A stretch of 64,000 nt of DNA from Ectocarpus siliculosus (taxonomy: Eukaryota; Sar; Phaeophyceae; Ectocarpales; Ectocarpaceae). The stretch covers positions 1,717,763 through 1,781,762 of the forward strand of contig FN649749.1 in the NCBI GenBank assembly GCA_000310025.1, given 5' to 3'. The notes below the pieces were generated by a model. The model was not told the DNA's origin, did no database searches, and was given only the letters and a program-made list of their open reading frames with translations. Made by a program: the position numbers and the translations under genes. Position 1 is the stretch's first letter. The number at the start of each line of letters is the position of its first letter. Of the stretch, positions 1-10,615 are shown piece by piece.

Positions 1-193
1 GGCCCTGTAGGTGGAGAGCATAAACACAGCACATACACGGGTTGTGGGGATGCTGTCGGAGTAGGGTGAGGTATTGAGCTGGCAGCACGAGATCACTCAA
101 GAGGCGCAAGTGGTAGGATTCACCCCCTCATTAAACACAACGGCAACAGTATCACCAACGATGGGAAAAACAACGACAACAGCATGACGTTTC

Positions 194-928
194 CTATTTT
201 CCCGCTCCACCCACCTCTTTAAGCCAAGCCGACAGAGAACGGGGCGATTCTACCACTCCAGCTCCATCTCCCGTTGCCCCCGCCCTGGAAACAACAGAAC
301 CGGCTGGATCACTACTCGCGCCGCTGCCGCTAGGTTTCATCGTTCCAACAGCAGCAGCAGCCTTCGAATCGCCACCACACGAGGGTTGTCCGCTTCCAGC
401 TGGGGCATTAGCCTCTGGTCCTGGCCCCGTGGTCGAGATGGCGGACATGCATTCCAGTCCGGTGGTAGTGGGGGCAGCTACGCTGCCCTCCTCTTTGGCT
501 TGTTTTGAAGGGGGTCGCAGGTCCACGGACCTCTCCAAGGAGGTGCCCACAGCCCCCTCCGAGCAAGAAGCGGATTGCCATGCCGCCGGGGCTGTTGGGG
601 TGTCTCGTGATGCTTTCGCTGTGGCTGTAGCAGTTGCAACGGCAGGGGCACCTGAATCTATTTCGACTTTTCCGTGCCATCCTTCATCCATTGCGATGGC
701 GCCAGAGTTGGTCGGCGATGTTGTTGTTGCTGGCGGTCCAGGTGACGACAGGGCTGGGGGTGGGTTTGCCGGCGTCGCCATCCGTGCAACGCCGGTGAGC
801 ACGGGCGGCGTGCCTCCTGCTGCTGCGCGTTCTCCCTTGATGTTGACCTTGGCACGTGCTGGAAGGCTTTCGTTGTCCCTGCCGGCCAGCCCCACGAAAT
901 CACGTACAACAACAGCGAACATCGGCAT
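194..928 (-). CDS. Hypothetical low-complexity protein or exon
   Basis: An open frame of 244 codons starts at an ATG and ends in GGAGK-stop. The product is rich in Ala, Ser, Thr, Pro and Gly, with short Ala-Thr runs and no motif I recognise. The first 30 residues (MPMFAVVVRDFVGLAGRD onward) are the least repetitive part, and the C-terminal 15 residues are also more ordered. The antisense strand is open over much of the same stretch (429-992), as expected for GC-rich low-complexity coding DNA, so strand choice is not certain. I prefer minus because that frame has an ATG and is longer. It could be the last exon of a larger gene. No function is proposed. Confidence 0.4.
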   Translation of the reverse strand: MPMFAVVVRDFVGLAGRDNESLPARAKVNIKGERAAAGGTPPVLTGVARMATPANPPPALSSPGPPATTTSPTNSGAIAMDEGWHGKVEIDSGAPAVATATATAKASRDTPTAPAAWQSASCSEGAVGTSLERSVDLRPPSKQAKEEGSVAAPTTTGLECMSAISTTGPGPEANAPAGSGQPSCGGDSKAAAAVGTMKPSGSGASSDPAGSVVSRAGATGDGAGVVESPRSLSAWLKEVGGAGK

Positions 929-1796
929 CGCAAAGGCGGATTATGGATTATTGTGGCAGGGACCGGGAGCCGAACGGCTGCTTACGGTTTAGTATGCATT
1001 TTTCGCGCACAAGAGAGTTCCCCATGACCGAACCCTGGATTCAATTGTTGGCCAAACTTAGAAAAACGCAAGTGAGTTATATACAATTAATAAAACTCCC
1101 GGAAATTCCGAAATTTAGCTGCACTTCTGTAGTAAATCAGCGGGGTAGATAAACCAAAAGTAACCATTTTCCATAATTCTTAGTTTCAGAGCTCCAGAGC
1201 CCCAAAGGTACATTTCTGTTCCGGAAAAACAGCCCCGGCGCTCTTCCTGCGGCAAACCGCCCACGCGTATCACGCACGTCGGATCTCCCACGCACAGATC
1301 GCAAGTGGCACATCGGGTTGCTGCACGTTCAGCGAACAGCCGGTGAGGGTCGTGCAGCGTCTGCATACCATGGCTGCCGCGGCCTACTCGTACCAGGATC
1401 TACCGAAGCAGCTTTTTGACAGCCAGCAAGCGGGAGAGCGGCAGTGCCTCCAAACACAACACACCCCCAAGACCGGCTACGCTGCGAGATACAGGAGCAT
1501 GAACAGCGCCTTCGCTGGGACACGCAGCAGTCGCAGTCAGCGGAACAGCAGCTTGGGGATTGTCAGCCAAGAGACGAGTCCGCGAAGTGGCCATTCTCGA
1601 ACCCGTCAACGCCAATACCCTCGCTGCCGCGTTCAGCAACAGCAGCAGGAGGCGAGGCACAGCTCGTTTCATGACGAGCGCGAGTGTGTTTTCGAGGAGG
1701 GGGATCCCTCCGGCCCTGGAGCGAACAGTCCCGTGTTCGCCCGGAAAATCCCCGATTTAAATTCATTTCGAGTTTCATATCGGCCGGGAAAAAAAA
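929..1796. other. Intergenic; one weak plus-strand ORF
   Basis: Nothing is recognised here. A plus-strand frame from the ATG at 1370 in a good context (ACCATGG) runs about 170 codons to 1882 and begins MAAAAYSYQDLPKQLF. It is Gln/Arg/Ser-rich, resembles nothing known to me, and runs into the inverted repeat that starts at 1797, so it may be chance or a gene fragment. Confidence 0.3.
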
Positions 1797-2711
1797 GGTG
1801 TGTCTTAACCACTGGTGTGCGCCCCGAGTTCCCGCCCCGACCACGAGTTGGAACAGAAAGATCCACAGAACCCCCGGTTTGACTGGGTGACATGATGAAA
1901 AGACGATATTTGTATTTTTTCCTCCTGCAGTCCCAGCAAACTGAACTCGGGGTCAGAACGCCATGGCTGACTCTATGGATTCATTGCTAATCTGTCTTTG
2001 ACTAATTTCTTCGATAGAGATGAATTCGATGGGTCATATGATGAAAAAAAGCTAAATAGTAATAATGATGTATTCTAGACCCGAGTTGCGCGAACCGCAA
2101 CCCGAGTTCCCAAAAGGTGGTCTCGTCGAGGTAAGTTTGCAAATTCTTTCCTAAAGGATAGACGGCACGACTGCTGTACTGCTGCTGTCGGTGTCGTGCT
2201 CTAGCCTAGTTGCACACGGCACGAGGGATATTCTCCACACCCGCACACCACATACGAAAGGGCTCCACAGCCAATCCGTGACCGCAAGAATATGTCCTCG
2301 TATGGTGAACAACAACAGGAGCGCAACAAGTAGCGGCAGCAGCTGCTGCCACCACTACCGCAAACCACCAGTCAGTATCGCAACTGAGGATGGATATAAA
2401 CCGCAGCGTGTGCCGCCGCGCTCCGTGGTTTCCCCCTCCTCCTCCAAAGTTTGTGCCGGAGGGTGCTCCCGGCCCGCGCAGCTCCCTGGCCGCAGCCCCA
2501 TGTCCACATCTCCACACAACTACAAACCAGCTCAACCTCAACCACAGCCTATTCGTTGTTTGGCCGCACGCTCAACTCCTACTCGGGCTCTGTTGTACGG
2601 AAAAACGGTTAGAACCCGCCACACTTTGGTCCCCGAGTTCTGTACGGCTTTCTGTTCTAGCTCGGGGTCGGGGCGGGAACTCGGGGCGCACAAAAGCGGC
2701 TAAGACACACC
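1797..2711. mobile_element. 915-bp element with 80-bp terminal inverted repeats
   Basis: The segment begins GGTGTGTCTTA and ends TAAGACACACC. About 80 bp at each end (1797-1876 and, inverted, 2632-2711) align without gaps at roughly 84% identity by eye, including the shared block GCGCCCCGAGTTCCCGCCCC. Internal CCCGAGTT or AACTCGGG motifs recur near 1946, 2085 and 2101. No transposase frame is visible, so it looks like a non-autonomous DNA element. I could not see a convincing target-site duplication (left flank is poly-A, right flank CTAAATAAC), so the outer boundary may be a few bases off. Confidence 0.55.
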
Positions 2712-5700
2712 CTAAATAACCCCAAAATTAACCTTCTGTCCTTGTGGTGCCCACAGAAAAGTGAAAACGACACCCACGTCCTATTAATAGAGAGGTCGAA
2801 ATGAAAAAAAAATCAGTGGTGCCGTAATTGCGAGAAAAGTAAAAAAAAAAATAGTTTACTTCATTTTACTATACCCCCTCAGCGCCTCTGGAGGGTAAAC
2901 AAAGTCGGTGTCAGAAAATATTTATTCCCGGCACCCTTGGTCCTTGGGCAAACAAGTCCCCCCGACCTCCATTTCGAGTTTAAAATAGCTCCAATGGTGA
3001 GTTTCGGATGTTCGTTTTGAAAAGTTCACTTTCACTTTCTAGGGAAAATATCCAGTTTTTGGCCGCCATAAAAATGAACTTTCGACCTCAAGAAGATTTT
3101 GTTAGCACGAAGGGCAGCTGGCGTCTGTTTGAGCTGAACTTTTTCAAGTTTTTTCATCTTTTAGCTTTTAGCTGCTTTGGTCAACACCACGCCAGGATGG
3201 GTGCTGTTGCACACCTCACCCCACCAACGCATGGCCGCGGTCGGTCGTAGAGCTTACTGCCAGCAGTGGGAGGACTCCTGCTTCGGCGCTGACGAGGGTT
3301 TAGACTTGTCCAATTGATGTCGGGCCACAGCTCGCTCATATTTTTTTCGAACACACACACACCCGCCACAGTAGCAGCAGCTGGACACCTACTACACTCG
3401 CATCGATCGCCCAACACGATGTAGTGCAGCATGATCCACAACAATTCCTAGGGCATCTTGCTGCCTTGTGCGTTGTTGGCTCTGACTTGAAGATTGGCGG
3501 GATGCGTTGCGAGAGAGCGACGAGCGTTTGGGCGTGCTGCGTGCGTCTGTTGCTGCGTGCGCACACCCTGTCTGGGTGCGTGCATATGCATTCCAGCTCA
3601 AAAACGTCGCGTCCTCTCTCACAAGACGCTCACAACGCTCCACTCAGACCCATCTCGGTTGGTGGCAAGGTACCTCAGAGCTGTGGAGCACACAGCGTCG
3701 AAGGTTTCACCCGAATGCAAGCATCTGTTAGGGAGATATGGTGACTTGGTCGCGGGCCGTGCTGATGAGATTCCCTCCTGGTGACATCGTGACATCATAT
3801 CGTTAAAAGTAAAACCTTCGGAAAAAACGGGACTGGTACCAGGAACGGTGCTGTTAAAAGTGAAAGTTACTTTTTGCCAATAATACTTCCGAAACCGTCT
3901 AATGCTTGCAAATGCTCAAATGCGGAGTTTCACCACGCCTTGTCTATTCTGAGAAGTTGTGGTCAATGTCTACCGGTCGCCCCGGTGGTCTAGTTGGTAT
4001 CCTCGAAAACCTTCTCGTGGCCAGGATCAGGGGTTTGAATCACGGCGTAAGCGAGCCTTTGCAAATTCTCTCGCTTTCTTTCCTGGCCAGGGTGGAAAGC
4101 GCTACATACAGTAGTTCGCGTGTACAGAGAGGGAAGGGGTGTGCTGCCCTGCTTGTTCTCGCATTGAAAATCGAAGGCAAAGTCCCGCCGGAGGGGTGCC
4201 TCAGGGAGAGGAACCCTCTGTGTAACCACAGGTTGGAGTAAATGACACAAGTGCTTAACCAAGTCCTGCACAACATATTAATGAAATATATACCACATGT
4301 CTGATCTACACTCAACTCCAATGTCTCCAACGTCTCAACTACTATATAGAACCTGTCGCTCACATCCGGGTCGTACGTGAGCAACGTGAATACAAGTACG
4401 TGTCAGTTCACCGCGGACGTCAGACATGCAACAGCGGACAGCCTTCTACCCACCCAAACCGAACGTCAGCTGTAGATTGACAAAAGAGAGGGCTCACCAA
4501 CTCCAAGTAGCTCTTCTCGGGCGATAAGCCGAGAGCTTCCCTCTCCGGTCGCTCGCCGTCGCTGGCACGCTGGCACTCTTGCATACACAGCAAGTCAGAC
4601 TCACAGTCCCGTCCCCGCGGAGCCCCCGGGTGCATCCACTACCCCTATATACTCTCAGCTGTCGGCCCCCATCCCGCCGCGTTCAACTTGCCGCGTTTGT
4701 GTTCTTGTGCTCTCGCACCGTGTTCTTGTTGCAGTTGTCGCAGTGGCCTCCGTGGGTGCGAGTCAGAGGGTGTGAGATCCGTAGATTCAACAATTTTGCA
4801 CTGCGAAAGAAGCTTGCAGGCGCCGCACAAGCTGTTCTGAAGCCCCACACCTGAAGATGCAAGTGGGGGAAGCCAAAGCCCTCCACACGACGAAGCGTTC
4901 GTCGGGCATTGATGTGTCTGATGCCAGCTTGGCGGAAGCTTGGGCGAGCATTCGAACGGACGGCGAACCTCAGACGAATTGGTGTGCCTTCACATACGCC
5001 GAGGTCTGAACGTGTTCATTTATGTGCTGTCTCTTTTTCATCTCCTATTGTATGTATACCGTACTTTAGTACCGCATGTCATGCGGAATAATCATGCACC
5101 CGCCGGTGTCTTCTCGCAATACGGCAGTACTGCTGTAGTGTACCCGCGTTTATTGTGAACGACCTTGGCTTCTCGACTACTACTGTGGAGGTGGCATTTG
5201 TGGTCATGCAAAGAACCTCTTCTACATATGCGTTCGATCGTACTACACTGTGTGATGCTACATGCAGTCTACAGTATAATACGCACCAGATCAATGTGCT
5301 TTCAAATCAACCAGGCTTGGATGCTGAAGATTTCGATAGACTTCGCGCCCGCATTAGGTGTGGGCGCCGACATCTCGACATGCTGGTTGCTCTGGAATTA
5401 CAAAAAGCTACAGAGACCCAAAATGATGTGTTCCTCACTCCCTCAGAGGCCCGCGACTCATGCGGTGCGGTCCTGAAGAACAGCGAACCCGTCGCCGATG
5501 CCCCCGTCAAGAGAACCCCGTATCGGTCGCCTCCACTCGACTTTTTGCGCCCAGGGATCGAACTCAGTGATAAAGCTGCTCGGGTCAGGGATCGGCGGGG
5601 TATCGGAGCTCTGTTCCACCCTTCTTGATTCGATGGTAGCCTTTTGTGGAGTTAGGGTGGGCGACGATAAAGGATCAGCTCGATTCCATCGCATCCTGTT

Positions 5701-8450
5701 CGTCGGGGAAGAGGTAAGTAAATGTCATCATTGTGGAGCTTGGCTAGAGTAGTATGCCATAGTGCAATGTCAGTTGCGGTATCGTCGTTCTCGTAACTGT
5801 CGCTGCTCTCTGTTCATCGACGAGCCATCCACCTGTTGTGCTTGACACGCTAGGTCGGTGGCATGAAGAAAGGGCGAGCAGCTCTCGCTAAAAACGCCGT
5901 GTTTGCGGTATTCGAGGGAGCATCGGGCGGAGATCATGATTTCAGCTCCGTCGAAGATTTGTCAGTGGCATCAGTCTTCCAATAAATATGTCGCCAGTTG
6001 GACTCCAGGCTGCGCGTTTCCGATCGAACTGCGGTCGTTGTCGAACCTGGAAGTCCTCGGAAACCCCATTGAGAAATTCCGTCTGACGGGATATTGTTTC
6101 CGAGCATCACGAGTTGGGCTTGGTTGCTGACGTAGCGGCTGCAGTGGTCAACTTCAGCCTATCGGGTGGGAAAGCTGGCGATCCTGCCCACCCCGTGGTC
6201 CTGCCCAACGGTGTGATTTTGGAGTCACGTCATATCATCTCGAGTTTTTCAATATGTGGGTGGAGGTAGAGTTTGACGTTCACGGGCTGCCCGCAGCACG
6301 CCGGTTCTGCATCAAATTCAGGTGTCTCATCTGTTTGCATTTCAGTATATCCACTCGTCGCATGTGTGTCTGCGGTCTTACCTATGTGGGTTTTGAGGAA
6401 GATGATAGGGGAGATCCGTCTCATGAGGCTCTCCAGTTAGCGAACACGTGATGTTTCCCGTCGTTTTCTCGCCGCCGTTGAGGCAAAAACATCAGAAATG
6501 CACAGGAGAGCAAGGGCTTAACTCGCCGCCTGAGTGGGGGGTCGCTTATTCCTAGAGTATTTCATGTTTGTCGATCGTTGTATCTCGCCCCACCGTCGTA
6601 TCTCGCCCTACCCGTGCTACCCGCAAGTGTTAAAGGGATGATCGATACGAGGGGTTGGCTGGAATGAATACTTGAGTTTTTGGTGAATACACGTTCCGAG
6701 CTCGAAAGGACACGCATGGTGCCTTTGGCTAGAGCGTGTGTTTCCTTCAAGTATACTTTCGTTCAACATCAGAGCTTCGTGTCCTATTCAAAGCGGACTA
6801 CTTGCACACCTACTGTACCATGGGCTTGCGTGCCGATAGCTCGGTGGGTTCTTTCACTGTAGATCATGCAGTTTGCATGTCATGTTTTGGTACGAATGTG
6901 TTTGAACCGCGGGGAGAACTGCGCCGAGAGTAGCTGCCCTTCAGTCTTGCTAAACGTGTGGCCATTTCCCTGGGGGGCAATACGACAGCGTATCGGATTG
7001 ACTTATGGTGTCCGGTGCACGCCGTCGCGCTCCCGCCATGATGGGGTTGCTACTTACGGTCGTCTAGGAAGACATTTTATGAGAATTGGTGAGCGATGGT
7101 TTTCGTCTTTGCACTAGAAAGAGCGGGTGCACTTGAATGTTTGCGGTTTCGATTTGTTTCTTGCGCGCGCGTAAGCAAAGCGTGCCATCTCTTCACGTCA
7201 TTTGTTTCCGAAAAAGTGATGTCCACCGCAGTGGCTTTAGCCAACGACAACGCCATAGATCAACACATCCTCGGTGCTGCACTCCCAATATCGTTTCGGG
7301 GGATCCGTTACGGAATTCGTGGGGGAAAGAGCGCGAAACAAAACTCGAACGTACATACCCTTTCTGAGCAACGGGTATGACGTATTGCACTGCTGTGTCC
7401 TCGATGTGAACAAATCAGGAGATAACGTTTCGTCGACGTTTGCGAGAAGTACTGGGCGAATGTTCAACTGCGATGGGTCAAGTTCGCCGTATACTCCCAT
7501 TACACAGAATAGTTAGGATTTGTTCACTATTATTTCTGCTGCGGGGGAAAACATCCATTAATGTTTCAGTTGGGAGACGTATGGGGTGGACGGGCAGCAT
7601 CGAAGAACCCGCACCACGCACATTGCACATGAAATCATGACTTAGTCACTCCACGTACTTCGAAGGTATGATTGATGTCTCCCGGATCTACTGAGAACAC
7701 GGCATTTACTATTTAGCTAGAATACCATGTGTAGACCCCTCTCCGGATCAACACCGTTACGTCGGATGTGGTCATGCGGTCTCCGACCACAATAATCATT
7801 TCCGCATGACAGAAAAGCACGCTAGAGTCGGCACGTTCAATCAAACATTGTCGTCATTCCGTTGTTGAAGCAGCAGACCGTACCACGCGGCTGTCGTCAA
7901 ACCACAAGATGAATTTCCATCATTGAACCATATGCCCCCTTAATCAAACGCCTGAAATGACTCGCTCTTCTATGTTCAGCCAAATGCATACCCCTTAGAC
8001 GACGTCGACAAAACCAACCCGCGGGAGAACTTCACTGCACAACATAATGTGCCTCATATTGCACGAAAACGCCGGGAGTGAAACCTCAAGACCACCGCCC
8101 AACAATGACGTGTACTTCACCGGGTACAACTGTTAAACGTCGAACTAACTCACAAAAAAAAAAAACAGGATCGGATCTCTGCTACAAGTATCACTGGAAT
8201 TCCTCTCTACGGTCTACCTTCCCATCGCTGCTGACTCTGAAGCTGTAGCAACTTAGGTCCCTTTCAGCTCCCATTCATTCTTTCGAAAACGGTTGCGTTT
8301 TTTTCATCCCGTACCATTTTGTTTCTCATCTCGGTCATCGTCTCCCTGTCATGACAAATTATGTCGTGGCTCGAGAATCCTGGAAGCCCACTCAGTGCCG
8401 GTCTTGGCGGCTTGAGCGTTGATCACAGCGACAGCACCAACACCGCCACG
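2712..8450. other. Long non-genic stretch
   Basis: Apart from the SINE at 3970-4243 I see no gene that can be defended. The longest frame is 157 codons on the plus strand (5155-5628, ending GALFHPS); it has no recognisable domain and no supporting splice structure. Base composition is mixed, with short A/T runs near 2800-2870 and a CA run near 3351. Confidence 0.5.
3970..4243 (+). mobile_element. tRNA-derived SINE, copy 1
   Basis: The head resembles a tRNA: an A-box-like TGGTCTAGTTGG and a B-box-like GGGTTTGAATC spaced as in a tRNA, inside GTCGCCCCGGTGG...CGGCGTAAGCGAG. The anticodon arm does not fold properly, so this is not a tRNA gene. A body of about 195 bp follows, with blocks AAAATCGAAGGCAAAGT and GTTGGAGTAAA, shared with a second copy on the opposite strand at 42241-42524. 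Two dispersed copies sharing head, body and ends define a SINE family, presumably transcribed by RNA polymerase III and mobilised in trans. This copy has TTTGAATCACGG where the other has the consensus-like TTCGAATCCCGG. Confidence 0.75.
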
Positions 8451-9402
8451 TCACGCCACCCCGTTGGACGAAGGACCGTCCAGAATGCCCGACAAGTCCT
8501 CCACCATATTGGGGGACTCGGAGCGAGGTGTGCTGTTGGGCGCTGCGGGTGGCCTGGGTCGCTTTGAAGGTCTCTCTGACGATGGCGAAAGCGTTTCCTC
8601 CTGCTCCGTGGCCTGCTCCTGTTCCGGAGACGCCGCGAGAATTCCCGGCGACACCTTCTGCCAGGCGGGATCACGACCGTGCTTTGTTGTTGCCGACCCC
8701 ACTCCAAGTTCTCCTGCAACGCCGCCACCGACGCCGTCGCCCGCTGTCCCGGTCCCCGCAGCCTCCGCCACGAACGCCTCCAGCACAACTCCAGACTTGA
8801 GGCCCGCCGCCTTGTACTGCCTTCTCTGCTCTCTTAGCTCAGCTTTGAACCTAGCTTCCTCCGCTTTTCTCTCCCGCGTCATCCATTGAGCACCATCGTG
8901 CTTCAGCTGCCCCGATGCCTCCAGGGCCCTGCGGGACGGCGCTCGGGGCCTCCTCCCTCCGCCACTTGCCGCTGCTTCCTTCTTAGCTACTTCCCTGGCC
9001 TGCCTTAAGAGATGGAACTCAACGGACGGGGCCATGCCAGCCGTGTCGCCCGACCGGTTGGGCGGAGAGGACAGGGGTTTGGTGGCGGCTGCTGAGGTTG
9101 GTGACCGCAGGGATGAGACAGTAGTCTCGACAGAGACTGTTGTCGGTAGATCCTCTCTGGTCGCATTGACTTTGGAAACCTCTCCTCGATTGTCCTTGCC
9201 ACCATTACTTCCACGGCGCTTCTTGCTGCTGCTGTTCTTGTCTCCGCCGTCGGTGGAATCACGATCTTTCGTGGCCTTTCGGCCTTGCCACGCTTTGTTA
9301 GCCCCGGTCTTGTCTACGTTGGAAGGCGCTCGAGCCTCTCCTTGGGGTACTCCTGCTGCCACGGTGGGAGCCTGGCGTGGAGTTGTGCCGGTGGTCTTCT
9401 TG
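8451..9402 (-). CDS. Hypothetical charged protein, 3' exon
   Basis: A minus-strand frame stays open for over 300 codons and ends SSNGVA-stop. A good 3' splice site (CGCCGTTACAG at 9410-9403) suggests the exon begins at 9402 with phase 2; the ATG at 9428 of the same frame would then be intronic. The middle (around the residues EFHLLRQAREVAKKEAAA and KAEEARFKAELREQRRQY) is Glu/Lys/Arg/Ala-rich and should form charged helices or a coiled coil. The two ends are Ser/Pro/Gly-rich and disordered, with basic patches such as SSKKRRGS that could be nuclear signals. No domain is recognised. The EsV-1-7 gene lies just upstream on the same strand and has a phase-2 AG|GTCATT that could splice to this exon, so the two may be one gene. 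Confidence 0.5.
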
Positions 9403-9706
9403 CTGTAACGGCGCGAAACAAGAAGCAATGGGAGGGCGTAAAAATCTATTGAGACGCTAATCGTCGATCGCGAGCGCCTGGGTTACGGACGATTCTATTA
9501 CGACAATAGGGCATCTTCCACTCATCCACAGCGTTTCGGATTAACAAACCGGACATATTGCGTCCGAACTGTATCAACCCAAGGGAAAACAGTAACAAGG
9601 AAATTACAGAGGCTTCCGGCATACAGGTTGCGAAGTTTGCAATAAGAACAGCGCACATTGCTGTCACGTGACATGAACGGGAAGGGATGCCAACAAGCCT
9701 AATACG

Positions 9707-10448
9707 TCAGACCGCCGTCGCGGCTATGAACAGAACAAGAACCGAAAATGACCTTGGGATATCTCCCTCAACAGTGCTTCCAGTAGCCTTAACGTTGTTT
9801 GAGACGTCCGGCGATTCTTGGAAGAGATGCACCATGACACCCTTCTTGTGGGAGCCGCAGTACACGGCGCGTACCGCACCAGGTAGACCATGGGTGGGTC
9901 GAGCTTTACATCTGACGGGACGGGGCGGGGCGAAAAAACAAAAGTAGGTATTCGTCGAAAATAGGACTGGAGCGCTTGTAACGAAGGTCTGCCGTTCCAC
10001 ATTATTCAAAAATGGCATCTGACCGGATTCCCACCGAACAAAACAACGAACCAAAGCGCAACATAGGGTGCCGTTTCCGCGTGAAATGGGTCTGGTGGAC
10101 ATCGATCTGAATGTATGATTACTTGCAGGAACCTCCGAACGAAAGAATACACTAGCTCACAACTGTGTGATTCCGATACTGAAAAACTACGAGTGTACAG
10201 GACCGTTGCGGCAGCCAAGTCCAAAGTTATCAACAAATGACTCTTCGCCCTTGACAATGGGATGGCATTACGGCTAAACAGTACTTGTTCAGTTTCGATC
10301 GTTGACTGAGCGGTTTCGATTTGGACTCCCCTCACCCCGGAAAGATGCAATCGCGTTTCTGCGATGATTGACTCCCATCTTTGCGCCCTGTGGAGAGTGC
10401 TGGCCGGTTCGTGCCTGGGAACAGGAATCGTACAAGCAGGGGTGACAT
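9707..10448 (-). CDS. EsV-1-7 repeat protein, two exons
   Basis: Joining exon 10336-10448 (ATG, 37 codons plus 2 nt, donor GG|GTGAGG) to exon 9707-9911 (acceptor CCCGTCAG|A) keeps the frame and gives 105 residues. The junction builds C-IFPG-C, then 16 residues, C-GS-H. That is exactly the C-X4-C-X16-C-X2-H pattern defined for EsV-1-7 repeats, with the usual RPTHG and HKKGVMVHL surroundings. Neither exon alone contains the full motif, which is strong support for the join. EsV-1-7 proteins are named after an EsV-1 virus gene; the IMMEDIATE UPRIGHT developmental regulator of Ectocarpus belongs to the family, whose biochemical role is unknown. Only one repeat is present here. The hydrophobic C-terminus (SFSVLVLFIAATAV) may be intron read-through if a donor at CCAAG|GTCATT is used instead to join the exon ending at 8451. 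Confidence 0.7.
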
Positions 10449-10615
10449 GCGTAGCCTAATTGTGCCATCTGGGGTAAACCGATGTGGGCTTAGGGTACTT
10501 TAGTTGACATGCATCCAGCTGCCGGTGAAACGAAGGAACAAGAACAGAACGAGTAAAACTTGATTGCTGGCACAGTAAATAAACCCAAACAAGACAGGAA
10601 GAAGTTAATGGCATT

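Noticed and set aside
5155-5628. 157-codon plus ORF as a gene
   Set aside because: No motif, no splice context, and comparable random frames occur throughout the non-genic stretch.
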